From Lentimonas sp. CC4 (lineage in GTDB: Bacteria; Verrucomicrobiota; Verrucomicrobiia; Opitutales; Coraliomargaritaceae), in the NCBI RefSeq assembly GCF_902728235.1, contig NZ_CACVBO010000001.1:248001-312000 (forward strand): 64,000 nt of DNA. The letters are read 5' to 3'. A program made the translations under genes and the position numbers. Shown here in pieces: positions 53,653 to 63,863 of this stretch; position 1 is the stretch's first letter; every line of letters begins with the position of its first letter. The notes under the pieces are model-generated. The model did not search any database and had not been told where the DNA came from. It saw nothing but the letters and a program-made list of their open reading frames with translations.

Positions 53653-53663
53653 CTCTCTTCTTA

Positions 53664-55187
53664 ATGCCTGACTTCTTAATGCCCTTTGGCCCCTTTCACA
53701 TGGTGGCGCTCCACCTACCAATCGGAGCGCTCACCGCCATATGGTTTCTCGAAATCATGCTCAGCAACAATGGCGAGAAACATAAGAATCCGGCAATTGG
53801 CTTACTCCATCTATTCCTACTACTTAGCACGGGACTCACCATTGCACTTGGACTCAGCTACGAAACGCTTGGAAAATATGGAGAAGAAATCGAATCCCAC
53901 GAACTCTGGGGCTACATTTTTGGCGGCGGCGTTCTCCTCTCCTATTGCCTCTACTGGATTCACCGCCTCGCAGGCAAACGCGGCACCAAGCTTTGCTACA
54001 TGCTCTCACTAGTCGCCACCACGGTCGCAATGACCGTCGCAGGGCATCTCGGCGGCGAACTCGTCCACGGCAAAGGCTTTCTCACTAAACCATTTAAACC
54101 CGAAAGAGTCCGAACCGTCGCTCCCGCTCCAGCCACCGAAGCACCAGTCACCGTCACGCCTGCAGCAGAGCCTGAAATGTCAGTAAGCCCTGACCTAGCA
54201 ACCACGCCGAAACCGGCTCCGACGCCCGAACCCACCGTAGACAAAGAAATGGAAAGCATGGAGCCAATGATGGACGCAATGTCAGGTGAAATGATGAATT
54301 CGATGTCCGGCGAAATGATGGACTCCATGACAGCTGTAGCCCCGATGCCAACGTCCACTAAAGCTGATCCACGCATCGCACTCTTCGAAGACACCCAAGC
54401 CATTTTCAAGCGCCATTGCTACAATTGCCACGGCGCGACCAAACAAAAAGGTGACTACCGCTTAGACAGTAAACATTCGATCAACCTCGCAGGTAAAAGC
54501 GGATTCGCCGCAATCACTCCAGGCAACGTCGAAGACAGCGAGTTGATGTATCGCATGCTGCTCCCTCGCGATGACGACGACGTCATGCCACCAGAGAAAA
54601 AAGATCCCGTCTCCCCCAAAGACATCGAAACCGTGCGCCAATGGATCGAGCAAGGCGCCTACTGGCCTGACGAAGCAGAGCTCAACAGCGCTCCCGGCGA
54701 ATATATTAAAATCGGCGACACCAATACCGACGAGTGGATCGAGCAAATCAACAGCACCGGAGTGAAAGCCGAATACAATGCATGGGGCGACGACAGTGTC
54801 CGCGTCGACCTAGGCGTGGTCGAACCTGGCCAACTCGACCAAGCACTCCAGCAACTCACACAAGTCAGCGACAAACTCACATGGCTCGACTGCAGCCAGC
54901 TCACACTCCCCACAGACTTCTTTGATCAACTCGCACAATTCACCAAGCTACAACGCCTCCACCTCGACGGCACCGGAGTGACTGACGCGCAACTCAAACA
55001 GCTCAGCCAACTCCCAGAGCTCAGCTACCTGAATCTCTACAACACACAGATCAACGATACAGCACTGGCGACATTGCAAGAATTCCCAAGCCTCAAAAAA
55101 GTGTTCGTCAGCCAGACCAAAGTCACCCCAAAGGGAATCAACCAATTAAAGAAAGCCCGCCCCGACTTGGAGCTAATCTATAATTAG
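53664..55187 (+). CDS. Membrane cytochrome c / leucine-rich-repeat fusion protein
   Basis: About 507 residues from MPDFLMPFGPFHMV. Four membrane helices of DUF2231 type (VALHLPIGALTAIWFLEIML; LFLLLSTGLTIALGLSY), then a Pro/Ala/Thr linker and a Met-rich stretch (MDAMSGEMMNSMSGEMMDSM). Next comes a planctomycete-type cytochrome c domain with CYNCH heme site (about 54418) and MPPEKKDP axial-Met region, and finally about four leucine-rich repeats (LQRLHLDGTGVTDAQLKQLS, LSYLNLYNTQINDTALATL). An open frame reaching upstream to 53364 lies inside the DUF1501 gene and is spurious. Possibly the membrane electron-transfer anchor of the operon. Confidence 0.85.
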   Translation: MPDFLMPFGPFHMVALHLPIGALTAIWFLEIMLSNNGEKHKNPAIGLLHLFLLLSTGLTIALGLSYETLGKYGEEIESHELWGYIFGGGVLLSYCLYWIHRLAGKRGTKLCYMLSLVATTVAMTVAGHLGGELVHGKGFLTKPFKPERVRTVAPAPATEAPVTVTPAAEPEMSVSPDLATTPKPAPTPEPTVDKEMESMEPMMDAMSGEMMNSMSGEMMDSMTAVAPMPTSTKADPRIALFEDTQAIFKRHCYNCHGATKQKGDYRLDSKHSINLAGKSGFAAITPGNVEDSELMYRMLLPRDDDDVMPPEKKDPVSPKDIETVRQWIEQGAYWPDEAELNSAPGEYIKIGDTNTDEWIEQINSTGVKAEYNAWGDDSVRVDLGVVEPGQLDQALQQLTQVSDKLTWLDCSQLTLPTDFFDQLAQFTKLQRLHLDGTGVTDAQLKQLSQLPELSYLNLYNTQINDTALATLQEFPSLKKVFVSQTKVTPKGINQLKKARPDLELIYN

Positions 55188-55573
55188 GTAGGTAGCGTGC
55201 CGCTTCAGCACAATGCCATTGCATATTAATGGCAGCACCACAGGTGCGTTCTATATCAGCCTAGGGCAACGCCCTAGGATTTGAATCAACTACCTCACGA
55301 GCCCTGAAAGGGTGACCTAATTCAGTAAGTGCCTAGCCTATCCAATAGAACGCCCTTTCAGGGCTCGATGTTTTTTGGTTTGAATTCCCAGGGCGTTGCC
55401 CTGGGCTGATATAGTTTGCCCCGTTGGGGCGAGAAATCGTGCATAAAAATGACACTCTTGTCTTCTGATTAATGCTTGTATCAAGTTTAATATGCAACGG
55501 CATAGAGAATCCAGCAAACGTTCCCATGCAAAGTTATGAAAAAACTGTGAAGCGGTTACGATCTGTGCAGAAC
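55188..55573. other. Intergenic region holding the family E palindrome
   Basis: 386 bp without a gene. Most of it is the nested palindrome at 55251-55414. After that, a GCCCCGTTGGGGCG mini-hairpin near 55427 and, at 55549-55570, GAAGCGGTTACGATCTGTGC, which recurs near 61308-61330 as GAAGCGGTTCCGATCTATGC. Confidence 0.55.
55251..55414. repeat. Family E nested palindromic element
   Basis: Outer arms CTATATCAGCC / GGCTGATATAG match exactly and extend to about 28 bp through AGGGCAACGCCCT / AGGGCGTTGCCCT, each itself a palindrome. Inner arms CGAGCCCTGAAAGGG and CCCTTTCAGGGCTCG pair as well. The whole unit could fold as a cruciform. Confidence 0.8.
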
Positions 55574-56698
55574 CTAAGAACATGCGACTGCAATTCCGGG
55601 AGCATCAATCATCTGTTGGATCGCCTCTTCTAAATCAATTTGATCGGGGTTCTCACGACTCTGCTCATTGAGTAACTGCATCAATGCCGCCTGCTCGAAG
55701 ATCTTAGAATCCCCGTCGCTCTGTTGGATATACGCTGCCCACGGCACACACTTCGTCAGCGGAAACAACTGCCCCGGCTTCGGCGAGATATCAATATTCA
55801 GACACGAGATAAACAGCAGACGCTTTCCGATATACGCCTTCTCCTTGATGATGCTCCGATACGTGCGGTCAAACTCTGCCTGCGAGTTCACCTGAGCAGC
55901 CATTAGTATCGGCGACTTCGCCCGCACAATCCACGGCATCGAATGGATCAAATTATTCTCAAGCACATCCACATCTTCGTTGCCTGCATGAATTGCGCGA
56001 CGAAACGAAAACAACTCCGACAGCAGATCCCGCCCAATCGCAACACGCTCGCCCTCCGCCGGCCAAAGGACATCCGACAAAAGCGTCCGTAGTGCCTCAG
56101 CTGCGATGAAAACACGAGAGGTGCTCTGCGTCCGCAGTAGCACAGGCTCTCCATCCACCATCTTCAGCAATTTACGAAGATCCAGGATCAGCCCTTCCTC
56201 ACGGCCATCATCTAGTAGCTGATTGTCAATCGTGATCGTGTAGTCCTCCCCCTCGCGCCCTAGGAAGACATTTTTTTGTGCGAATGCATATTCCTCTAAA
56301 TACCAACTCAACACCATTCCCACTTTGCCACAGGTCGTGCTCATCGTCTGATCCGTGGTCTGCAGACGACAATAGTGACCGAAACTTTCAGTCTCAGGAT
56401 CATACCCGACATGACTGGCCTGAATAATCACCATATCCTCGCCGTGGTGCGCATGCGGCTCATGTCGCCCAGTTGCGACAATACCGCCTGCCCGACCGTG
56501 GTTAAATGGGAACGCACCGAAATGCTTTGTAATCAAAATAATCGGAAAGCCCTGACTCTCATCGGAGCAAAACGCGCGCGAAGGCATCATTTGTCCCGCT
56601 CGAAAACCAAAGGATCGGCACAGGTTATACAAGCGCGGCACAAACACGCTGTAGCGCATAGCTTGATCCACCCGAAAATCACGAACGATAGAATGCAT
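55574..56698 (-). CDS. LCIB-like (theta/beta-like) carbonic anhydrase family protein
   Basis: About 374 residues from the ATG at 56698. Residues about 35-130 carry LCIB-family hallmarks: CSDE (C44) in place of CRDE, HFGAFPFNHGRAGGIVATGR, ASHVGYDP (H96) and TTCGKVG (C123), which would give the Cys-His-Cys zinc site. The remaining 240 residues are not recognised. LCIB-domain proteins interconvert CO2 and bicarbonate in algae and some bacteria; activity here is inferred. It is flanked by repeat elements on both sides. Confidence 0.55.
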   Translation of the reverse strand: MHSIVRDFRVDQAMRYSVFVPRLYNLCRSFGFRAGQMMPSRAFCSDESQGFPIILITKHFGAFPFNHGRAGGIVATGRHEPHAHHGEDMVIIQASHVGYDPETESFGHYCRLQTTDQTMSTTCGKVGMVLSWYLEEYAFAQKNVFLGREGEDYTITIDNQLLDDGREEGLILDLRKLLKMVDGEPVLLRTQSTSRVFIAAEALRTLLSDVLWPAEGERVAIGRDLLSELFSFRRAIHAGNEDVDVLENNLIHSMPWIVRAKSPILMAAQVNSQAEFDRTYRSIIKEKAYIGKRLLFISCLNIDISPKPGQLFPLTKCVPWAAYIQQSDGDSKIFEQAALMQLLNEQSRENPDQIDLEEAIQQMIDAPGIAVACS

Positions 56699-56743
56699 TG
56701 ACACAGTCAACTACAGCAGAGCCCAGAAGGCCAGTCGAATTGA

Positions 56744-56950
56744 TATACTGCCGCGCATCAAGAATTGTGATTCTTGATGGTTCAGAAATCATCGTAGGGG
56801 TCGTGCTTGCGCGAACCGCGAAGGCACGAAACGTTGCGAAGCTTCATGAGCTTAAGGCTCTTGCGCGGTCTTCGCAAAGCAAAGCCCCTCCCTCAGGCAG
56901 AGAAATCGCTTGAATGCACTTTTCACAAATCATGATGCGCGTGTAGTATA
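56744..56950. mobile_element. Family A element with inverted ends, carrying a nested family B unit
   Basis: Left end TATACTGCCGCGCATCAAGA and right end (reverse complement TATACTACACGCGCATCATG) match over about 27 bp with few mismatches. The interior 56794-56892 is a family B repeat (GTAGGGGTCGTGCTTGCGCG ... CGCAAAGCAAAGCCCC). Non-coding, 7 bp from the end of xylR. Confidence 0.8.
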
Positions 56951-56956
56951 ACAGGC

Positions 56957-58090
56957 TTAACTACCACCCTTTCGAAACGCCGACGGTGACATGCCCTCAA
57001 CTCGTTTAAAGACCACAGCCATACGCTCGGGATCATTAAACCCACAAAGTTCAGAGATCGTTGAAACCGGATGGTTCGTCTCCGACAACAGCTGCTTCGC
57101 ACGCGTCACTCGAAGCTGACAGAGCATTTCCCACGGCGTGCAGTGGTAATATTCGCGAAACTTCCGCTCCAATCCGCGACGTGCAATGCGCAAGTCATCA
57201 CAAAGGATCTCCACCGTAATGGGATCCTGAATACGCTCGGATAGATACGACATCACCCGCCGCAACACCGGATCTTCCACCGCGAGGTGATTAGCAGAAT
57301 GCCTCAGCACCACGCCGCCTGCTGGCACACGAATCGGCTCTGTCACAGCTGACTCACCGGCAAGTAAGCCACGCATGGCATCCCCCACAGTTTCACCAAT
57401 CGTATCCCATGGAATCGATACACTCGAAAGCATCGGATAGCTCAAAGCGCAGACCAACTCATCATTATTCGCACCAATCACAGCCACCTCTTCCGGCACG
57501 CGAAAGCCCAACTGTCGGCACGCACCACACAAGAAGCGCCCCAACGGATCATGCACCGCAAAAATCCCGATCGGCTTTGGCAACCCCTCCAACCACTCAC
57601 GCAGCCCCTCCTTAGGCTGAGCAAAATCCTCACTATAACGCGCCTCATCAAAGGCATCTTCTAAGTGCGTCGACACGTGAACGTGTTCGCCGAGCTCACG
57701 CTGAAACCCCTCGATCCGCTGCTCTGAGTAAGGCGTCGAATTGCCCAAACACGCAAAGTTCCGATACCCCGCTTGCGCAAAAGCCCGCGCCGCCTCCGCC
57801 CCGACCTGCCAATCATCCACATCGATGCTCGTCACCCCCGGATACTGTATATCGGTATCTGCAATCACCGTGGGTAGCCCCAGCTCCAACAGCGCCTCGG
57901 TCACGTTCGGCAGCCACTCGGTGATCAATCCACTCGGGTTCAGCTCACTCAACAACGCACGCAGCTCTTCAATCGGACGGTGAATACTCAGAATACGAAA
58001 GTCATGCTGACGCCGAACAAACGGCACCAATGAGGGCGTTAAGCGCCTTAGAAACACCTCCGTCATCACAATTGCCACCTGTTTAGCCAT
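56957..58090 (-). CDS. xylR: XylR-type xylose regulator (AraC family)
   Basis: 377 residues: N-terminal LacI-like sugar-binding domain (PTVIADTDIQYPGVTSIDVD, YRNFACLGNSTPYSEQRIEG, EVAVIGANNDELVCALSYPM, SSVSIPWDTIGETVGDAMRG) and C-terminal AraC/XylS double HTH (LEVKFREYYHCTPWEML-like, TISELCGFNDPERMAVVFKR). Divergent from xylA across 138 bp, so a xylose-responsive activator of xylAB is inferred. Confidence 0.9.
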   Translation of the reverse strand: MAKQVAIVMTEVFLRRLTPSLVPFVRRQHDFRILSIHRPIEELRALLSELNPSGLITEWLPNVTEALLELGLPTVIADTDIQYPGVTSIDVDDWQVGAEAARAFAQAGYRNFACLGNSTPYSEQRIEGFQRELGEHVHVSTHLEDAFDEARYSEDFAQPKEGLREWLEGLPKPIGIFAVHDPLGRFLCGACRQLGFRVPEEVAVIGANNDELVCALSYPMLSSVSIPWDTIGETVGDAMRGLLAGESAVTEPIRVPAGGVVLRHSANHLAVEDPVLRRVMSYLSERIQDPITVEILCDDLRIARRGLERKFREYYHCTPWEMLCQLRVTRAKQLLSETNHPVSTISELCGFNDPERMAVVFKRVEGMSPSAFRKGGS

Positions 58091-58228
58091 GCATCTGAAT
58101 TAACCAACCTCGCTTGCGCAAATCAACAGAATATATACGCAACATGCGGTTTTCAATTCAGCACCTTTCAGGTATATTCAGACTTTTCTCAATATTAACG
58201 ACCCCATAGCGACACGCTATTTTTCATT
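58091..58228. promoter_or_regulatory. xylR-xylA divergent control region
   Basis: 138 bp between the divergent starts. It contains an AT-rich centre (CAGAATATATACGCAACATG) and loosely similar CGCAAATCAAC and CGCAACATGCGG segments that could be regulator half-sites. No Shine-Dalgarno precedes xylA. Exact boxes could not be fixed. Confidence 0.4.
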
Positions 58229-59533
<1,305 letters not shown>

Positions 59534-59545
59534 GACTCCCCACTT

Positions 59546-59619
59546 CGTAGCGCGAAGCTTTAGCGAACGAACGTGTCCAAAGCTTAGGCTCGGGACGCTC
59601 GCTGAAGCTTCACGCTACG
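59546..59619 (+). repeat. Intercistronic hairpin between xylA and xylB (family F)
   Basis: Arms CGTAGCGCGAAGCTTTAGCG (59546 onward) and TGAAGCTTCACGCTACG (to 59619) pair over 24 bp with three mismatches, all transitions that allow wobble pairs on one strand. No T-run follows, so transcription is likely to continue into xylB. Confidence 0.75.
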
Positions 59620-59629
59620 ATTTTACTTT

Positions 59630-59662
59630 CACTCTTCACTTCTCACTTCTCACTTCTCACTC
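59630..59662 (+). repeat. CACTTCT word array before xylB
   Basis: CACTCTTCACTTCTCACTTC and TCACTTCTCACTC: four or more copies of a 7-9-base word, 21 bp before the xylB ATG. Confidence 0.75.
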
Positions 59663-59683
59663 CGTGCGCAGCACGGCTCCACC

Positions 59684-61228
59684 ATGTCCTACGCACTCGG
59701 CCTCGATTCCTCCACGCAAAGTTGCTCCGCACTCATCATCGATGTGGCCCTCGGCACCGTCGTCGCAGAAGCATCTGTCAATTTCGGCGCACAACTCCCG
59801 CAGTATAACGCCCCTTCTGGATTCATCCCCGACGGCGAGAATGGTGAAGTGCACTCCGATCCACTCATGTGGCTCGATGCCCTCGAAATGCTGCTCAAGG
59901 AGCTCGCAGCGCAATGCGACCTTTCCAAAGTCACCGCCATTTCCGGCGCAGGTCAGCAACACGGCTCGGTCTACCTAAACGACCAGTGGTTCTACGAAAT
60001 CGACTCGCTCACCACCGACCAAGCACTGTCCCAACAACTCGCGAAGACACTTGCCCGCAAGACCTCTCCGATCTGGATGGATGGCTCAACCGGTGAGGAA
60101 TGCCGCGAAATTGCCAACGCTGTCGGCGGCGATACCGTCGTCTGCGCAAAGTCAGGCTCCATCGCTATCGAGCGCTTCACCGGCCCACAAATCCGACGCT
60201 TTTATAAAAACGACGCGGCTGCTTACGAGCAGACAGACCGCATTCACCTCGTTAGCTCATTCCTCTGCAGTGTCTTAATCGGCGGCGACGCTCCCATCGA
60301 CACAGGCGATGGCGCAGGTATGAACCTCGTCAACATTGACGCCTGGGATTGGGATACCGACTTGCTCGAAGCCACCGCGCCTGAACTGCTCAAAAAGCTA
60401 CCTCCGGTCGCTCAAGGCAACACGGTCGCTGGCACACTCAGCAGCTACTTTACGAAGAAATACGGCTTTGCCACCGGCGTGCCTGTCACGATTTTCACAG
60501 GCGACAACCCAAGCAGCCTTGTCGGCATGGGCGCCAGCCAACCTGGTAAAGTCGTGATATCACTCGGCACCTCCGACACATTCTTTGCAGCGATGCCAAA
60601 CGTCGTCGCCGACCCCACAGGCAGTGGTCACGTCTTCGGCAACCCAAGTGCCGGTTCGATGTCACTGCAATGCTTCATCAATGGCTCCCTTGCTCGTGAA
60701 GCCGTGAAGGATAAATTCAACTACGATTGGGATCAATTCTCGCAAGCCTTTGCCAATACACCGCTCGGCAACGACGGCAATCTCATGGTGCCCTTCTTTC
60801 GCCCGGAAATCAGTCCACGCATCGAGCTTGAAGCACCGATCCTCAAAGGCAGCTCTTCATTTGAAAATTGGGTAGATGCCGACGCCGCGATCCGCGCCTG
60901 CGTCGAAGGTCAATTCCTCAACATGAAGCTGCGCACCGATTGGATGCAACTACAGCCCGAAGTGATCTACCTCACCGGCGGCGCATCGAAGAACAACGCG
61001 ATCGCTCAAGTCATCGCCGACATCTTCGATGCCAAGGTGCAACGCCTCGCCGTAAGCGGCTCTGTCGCCCTAGGAGCCGCCATGCGCGCCGCCTCCAACA
61101 GTCTTGGTAAAAGCATTTCGGAGCTGGAAAACACTTTCTGCCAACCCGAAGCGGACAGCACCATCGAACCACAAGCCGATGGCACTATCTACGCAAACGC
61201 CACGACTGCATTCGATGCATTGATTTAA
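59684..61228 (+). CDS. xylB: Xylulokinase
   Basis: 514 residues, FGGY family. ATP/sugar-site motifs: GLDSSTQSCSALIIDV, GAGQQHGSVYL, PIWMDGSTGEECREI, GDGAGMNLVNI, TGDNPSSLVGMG and YLTGGASKNNAIAQVIADIF. It phosphorylates D-xylulose to feed the pentose phosphate pathway. A family B half repeat (61235-61260) follows the stop. Confidence 0.95.
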   Translation: MSYALGLDSSTQSCSALIIDVALGTVVAEASVNFGAQLPQYNAPSGFIPDGENGEVHSDPLMWLDALEMLLKELAAQCDLSKVTAISGAGQQHGSVYLNDQWFYEIDSLTTDQALSQQLAKTLARKTSPIWMDGSTGEECREIANAVGGDTVVCAKSGSIAIERFTGPQIRRFYKNDAAAYEQTDRIHLVSSFLCSVLIGGDAPIDTGDGAGMNLVNIDAWDWDTDLLEATAPELLKKLPPVAQGNTVAGTLSSYFTKKYGFATGVPVTIFTGDNPSSLVGMGASQPGKVVISLGTSDTFFAAMPNVVADPTGSGHVFGNPSAGSMSLQCFINGSLAREAVKDKFNYDWDQFSQAFANTPLGNDGNLMVPFFRPEISPRIELEAPILKGSSSFENWVDADAAIRACVEGQFLNMKLRTDWMQLQPEVIYLTGGASKNNAIAQVIADIFDAKVQRLAVSGSVALGAAMRAASNSLGKSISELENTFCQPEADSTIEPQADGTIYANATTAFDALI

Positions 61229-61234
61229 GAAACC

Positions 61235-61260
61235 GTAGGGGCTTTGCTCGCGAAGACCGC
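61235..61260. repeat. Half copy of repeat family B after xylB
   Basis: GTAGGGGCTTTGCTCGCGAA and following GACCGC match the left arm of the full copies. The gap 61261-61427 also contains GAAGCGGTTCCGATCTATGC, shared with 55549-55570. Confidence 0.65.
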
Positions 61261-61427
61261 ACAAAGGCCACAAGCACACAGTGTTCCGTAGCTCAGCAAA
61301 GCCTGAAGCGGTTCCGATCTATGCAGTGACGGAGGTTCATGTGATCGAAATGGCTTCAGTCTTCGCTAAAGCTACGCCATGACAAGACGCCAGTCCGCTA
61401 CGAATCAACGAGCATGTGACGCTTCCT

Positions 61428-62804
61428 TTAAATTAAATAAGGCAGGCAAAGCGTGGCTAATCCTAGAATGAGGAGAAAGCCACACATGTCTGTGATCGTC
61501 GTCAAAATAGGACCAGAGGCGAGTGCAGGGTCTTGTTTCATGGCTTTGAGCAATAGCGGAACGAGTCCGCCGACGCAGACGGCGATGATCGTATTGAGCG
61601 CGAGTGCAGCAGCGATCACGAAGCTGAGAACGAGATTGCCCTTCCACAACCACGCCAAAAAACCAATCAACAGTCCGAGGCTCGCACCGTTGATGAGCCC
61701 GAGGCTCGACTCTTTGATGAAAACACGGCCGAACTCCTTCGGGCTGATGAGGTCGAGCGAGAGTTCGCGCATGGACACAGCGACTGCTTGATTGCCAGAG
61801 CAGCCCGACATGTCGGAAATGATCGGGATGAAGACAGCAAGCGCGATGACGGCTTCGAGTGTATCCTGATAATAAGCGATCACACTGGCGGAAATGAGAT
61901 TGAGCACAATATTGATACTCAACCAGGAGAGACGTCGCCGGCTTCGGACGCCTAAAGGCATGGAGCGCAGCTCCTCCTTGCCCATCAGACCTTGCAGTTT
62001 GAGCAGGTCCTCTGTCGCGGTTTCTTGCAGTGATTCGGTGGATGCATCCCGGTCGACGATGCCGAGCAGGTGATTCTGGCCATCGACGACAGGAAGCCCG
62101 AGGAAGTTGTATTGCTCGAATAAACGCTCCAACTCCGGCACGGGTGTGTTCACATCGACCGTGATCGGCTTGGGAATCATGATGTCGCCGGCCGTTTGGT
62201 CGGGCTTGGCAAATAAGAGATTACGAACCGGCAGAACGCCGAGCAGCGCATCGCCCACGCCGAGCACGTAGGCATATTGCACACCATACTCGATGTATTT
62301 CTCCCGCTTGGACTGAATATCCTGAAGAATTGACGCAACCGTCATGCTGGCCTTGAAGGACACGAACTCGCTATACATGAGCGCGCCCGCGGTGCCATCT
62401 TCATAAGCCATGAATTGCCGCGTTTCGGCAGCAACGCCATGCTCCAGCTCATCCAAAATCGCCTCTGAATCGTCATCATCAAGTTCGTTGAGCAGATCGG
62501 CGCGGTCGTCACTATCAAGATTAGTGATGATTTGCGCGGCCGCATCGGGCTCCATTTCTTCAATGATGTCAGCACCTTGGAAGTAATAGACATTTTCGAG
62601 CACGTCGGCTGCTTGCTCGGGGCTGAGCAGGTTGAAGAGTGCTTTACGCAGATCAGCATCCAGTCGGTCAACAAGCTTGGCGGTATCGTCGACTTCGGCT
62701 TGCTTCAGCGTCTCCACCACTGCAGTGGCATCAGACTGCTCGATTGCTTGCGCAAGACGGTCGAGCAGGTCGTCAAAGTTTACGTTAAGGGTCGAGTTGT
62801 CCAT
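61428..62804 (-). CDS. mgtE: MgtE-type magnesium transporter
   Basis: 458 residues: acidic MgtE N-domain (residues about 15-130; LLSPEQAADVLENVYYFQGA), two CBS domains (about 135-260; DIMIPKPITVDVNTPVPELE, LPVVDGQNHLLGIVDRD) and five membrane helices with the signature GCSGNQAVAVSMRELSLDLI. It transports Mg2+ down its gradient, gated by Mg2+ binding to the cytosolic domains. Monocistronic. Confidence 0.95.
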   Translation of the reverse strand: MDNSTLNVNFDDLLDRLAQAIEQSDATAVVETLKQAEVDDTAKLVDRLDADLRKALFNLLSPEQAADVLENVYYFQGADIIEEMEPDAAAQIITNLDSDDRADLLNELDDDDSEAILDELEHGVAAETRQFMAYEDGTAGALMYSEFVSFKASMTVASILQDIQSKREKYIEYGVQYAYVLGVGDALLGVLPVRNLLFAKPDQTAGDIMIPKPITVDVNTPVPELERLFEQYNFLGLPVVDGQNHLLGIVDRDASTESLQETATEDLLKLQGLMGKEELRSMPLGVRSRRRLSWLSINIVLNLISASVIAYYQDTLEAVIALAVFIPIISDMSGCSGNQAVAVSMRELSLDLISPKEFGRVFIKESSLGLINGASLGLLIGFLAWLWKGNLVLSFVIAAALALNTIIAVCVGGLVPLLLKAMKQDPALASGPILTTITDMCGFLLILGLATLCLPYLI

Positions 62805-62894
62805 TGTCGGTGGGTGTGTGTCTTACGCGTAATGCCGAATCGTTTGGCTGGTAAGGTTGCCAGACAGAAATAAACAAAATGCCCGATGGTCAAG

Positions 62895-63254
62895 TTAAGG
62901 TATGTTTGTTGGCTTCAGCACAACACTCCCGTTGAGATCTTCAATGACGTAATAGCCTGCCGTGACAGTCGCTTCGATTTTTATTTCTTTGGCGTTCAAG
63001 TCGAGCAGTCCGGGAGTCGTTTGCTTCGAGTAAAGTATGCTAAACTCATGAGTCCCGGGACTGACGATGACATTGGGAATCACCGTATGGAGGTGATGCG
63101 TCATCCTTTCAGGTGCTTCTCCATCAACGGCCGTGATCGTATGAATGGACTTGTAGTCTAGAATGATGGCATTCGGTTCAACATCCAGGTTCCGACAAGC
63201 GGTGAACACCGTGCAATAGGTAAGGAGGATGAATGCTGTGATCTTAGAGCTCAT
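62895..63254 (-). CDS. Small lipoprotein of unknown function
   Basis: 119 residues with a lipoprotein-type signal (MSSKITAFILLTYCTVFTA then Cys). The body is beta-rich (HHLHTVIPNVIVSPGTHEFS; KEIKIEATVTAGYYVIEDL), resembling small beta-sandwich lipoproteins of PEGA-like or DUF2846-like kind, but not assigned. Confidence 0.65.
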   Translation of the reverse strand: MSSKITAFILLTYCTVFTACRNLDVEPNAIILDYKSIHTITAVDGEAPERMTHHLHTVIPNVIVSPGTHEFSILYSKQTTPGLLDLNAKEIKIEATVTAGYYVIEDLNGSVVLKPTNIP

Positions 63255-63311
63255 ATTATGACGTCACAGTGAACTGCGGTGTTGATCGCTGCCACGACTG
63301 GCATGTTAGAT

Positions 63312-63800
63312 TCAGCTTAGCTTTTTCTCGTAAAACATCGCTCGCCCCATCCTTGGATCTAGTTCGTAGCCATCAAACCCGAATTTTTGATAGACGCTTT
63401 TCGCACGTTTGTTCCCTTCCAGCACTTCTAGAGTCAGCTTGCAACATTCAAGCTTTCTGGCGAGTTCTTCAACCTTGGCTAGCAAGGCTTTTGCCAGTCC
63501 TATCCCCCTAAACTCCGGTGCTACAAAAAAGTCGTGAACATTGAGTATTGGGCGGCATGCAAAGGTCGAAAAACTTTCAAAATTAATAGCTAGACCAGCA
63601 GGCCTTCTATTCGAATAGGCCAACACGACATAACAATTGGGACGCTTTCGGAGTGCCTCAATTAAATGGGTCTTCGTGAACTCAGTGAGTTCAGACCCGC
63701 CGCCCATTTCATCCTTCGCATACTCGCTTAGCAGCAGCACGATATCCTTAGAATGCTCTGGTGATGATAAATCAGCTAAAACAATTTCAATGTCGTTCAT
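63312..63800 (-). CDS. GNAT family N-acetyltransferase
   Basis: About 162 residues from MNDIEIVLADLSS. Acetyl-CoA binding motif A is FFVAPEFRGIGLAKALLAKV, with the Q/RxxGxG/A pattern as R-G-I-G-L-A; motif B LTLEVLEGNKRAKSVYQKFG follows. Substrate unknown. A longer open frame upstream to 63971 runs through a hairpin array and is not used. Confidence 0.88.
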   Translation of the reverse strand: MNDIEIVLADLSSPEHSKDIVLLLSEYAKDEMGGGSELTEFTKTHLIEALRKRPNCYVVLAYSNRRPAGLAINFESFSTFACRPILNVHDFFVAPEFRGIGLAKALLAKVEELARKLECCKLTLEVLEGNKRAKSVYQKFGFDGYELDPRMGRAMFYEKKLS

Positions 63801-63863
63801 ATTTTTGTTTAACGCCAGAGGATGGAAGAATGAGGATTCGTTCAATTCAATTATTCCCAGAGG

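Noticed and set aside
53364-53663. N-terminal extension of the cytochrome/LRR protein
   Set aside because: These codons lie in another frame of the DUF1501 gene and in a repeat hairpin; the first membrane helix starts after ATG 53664.
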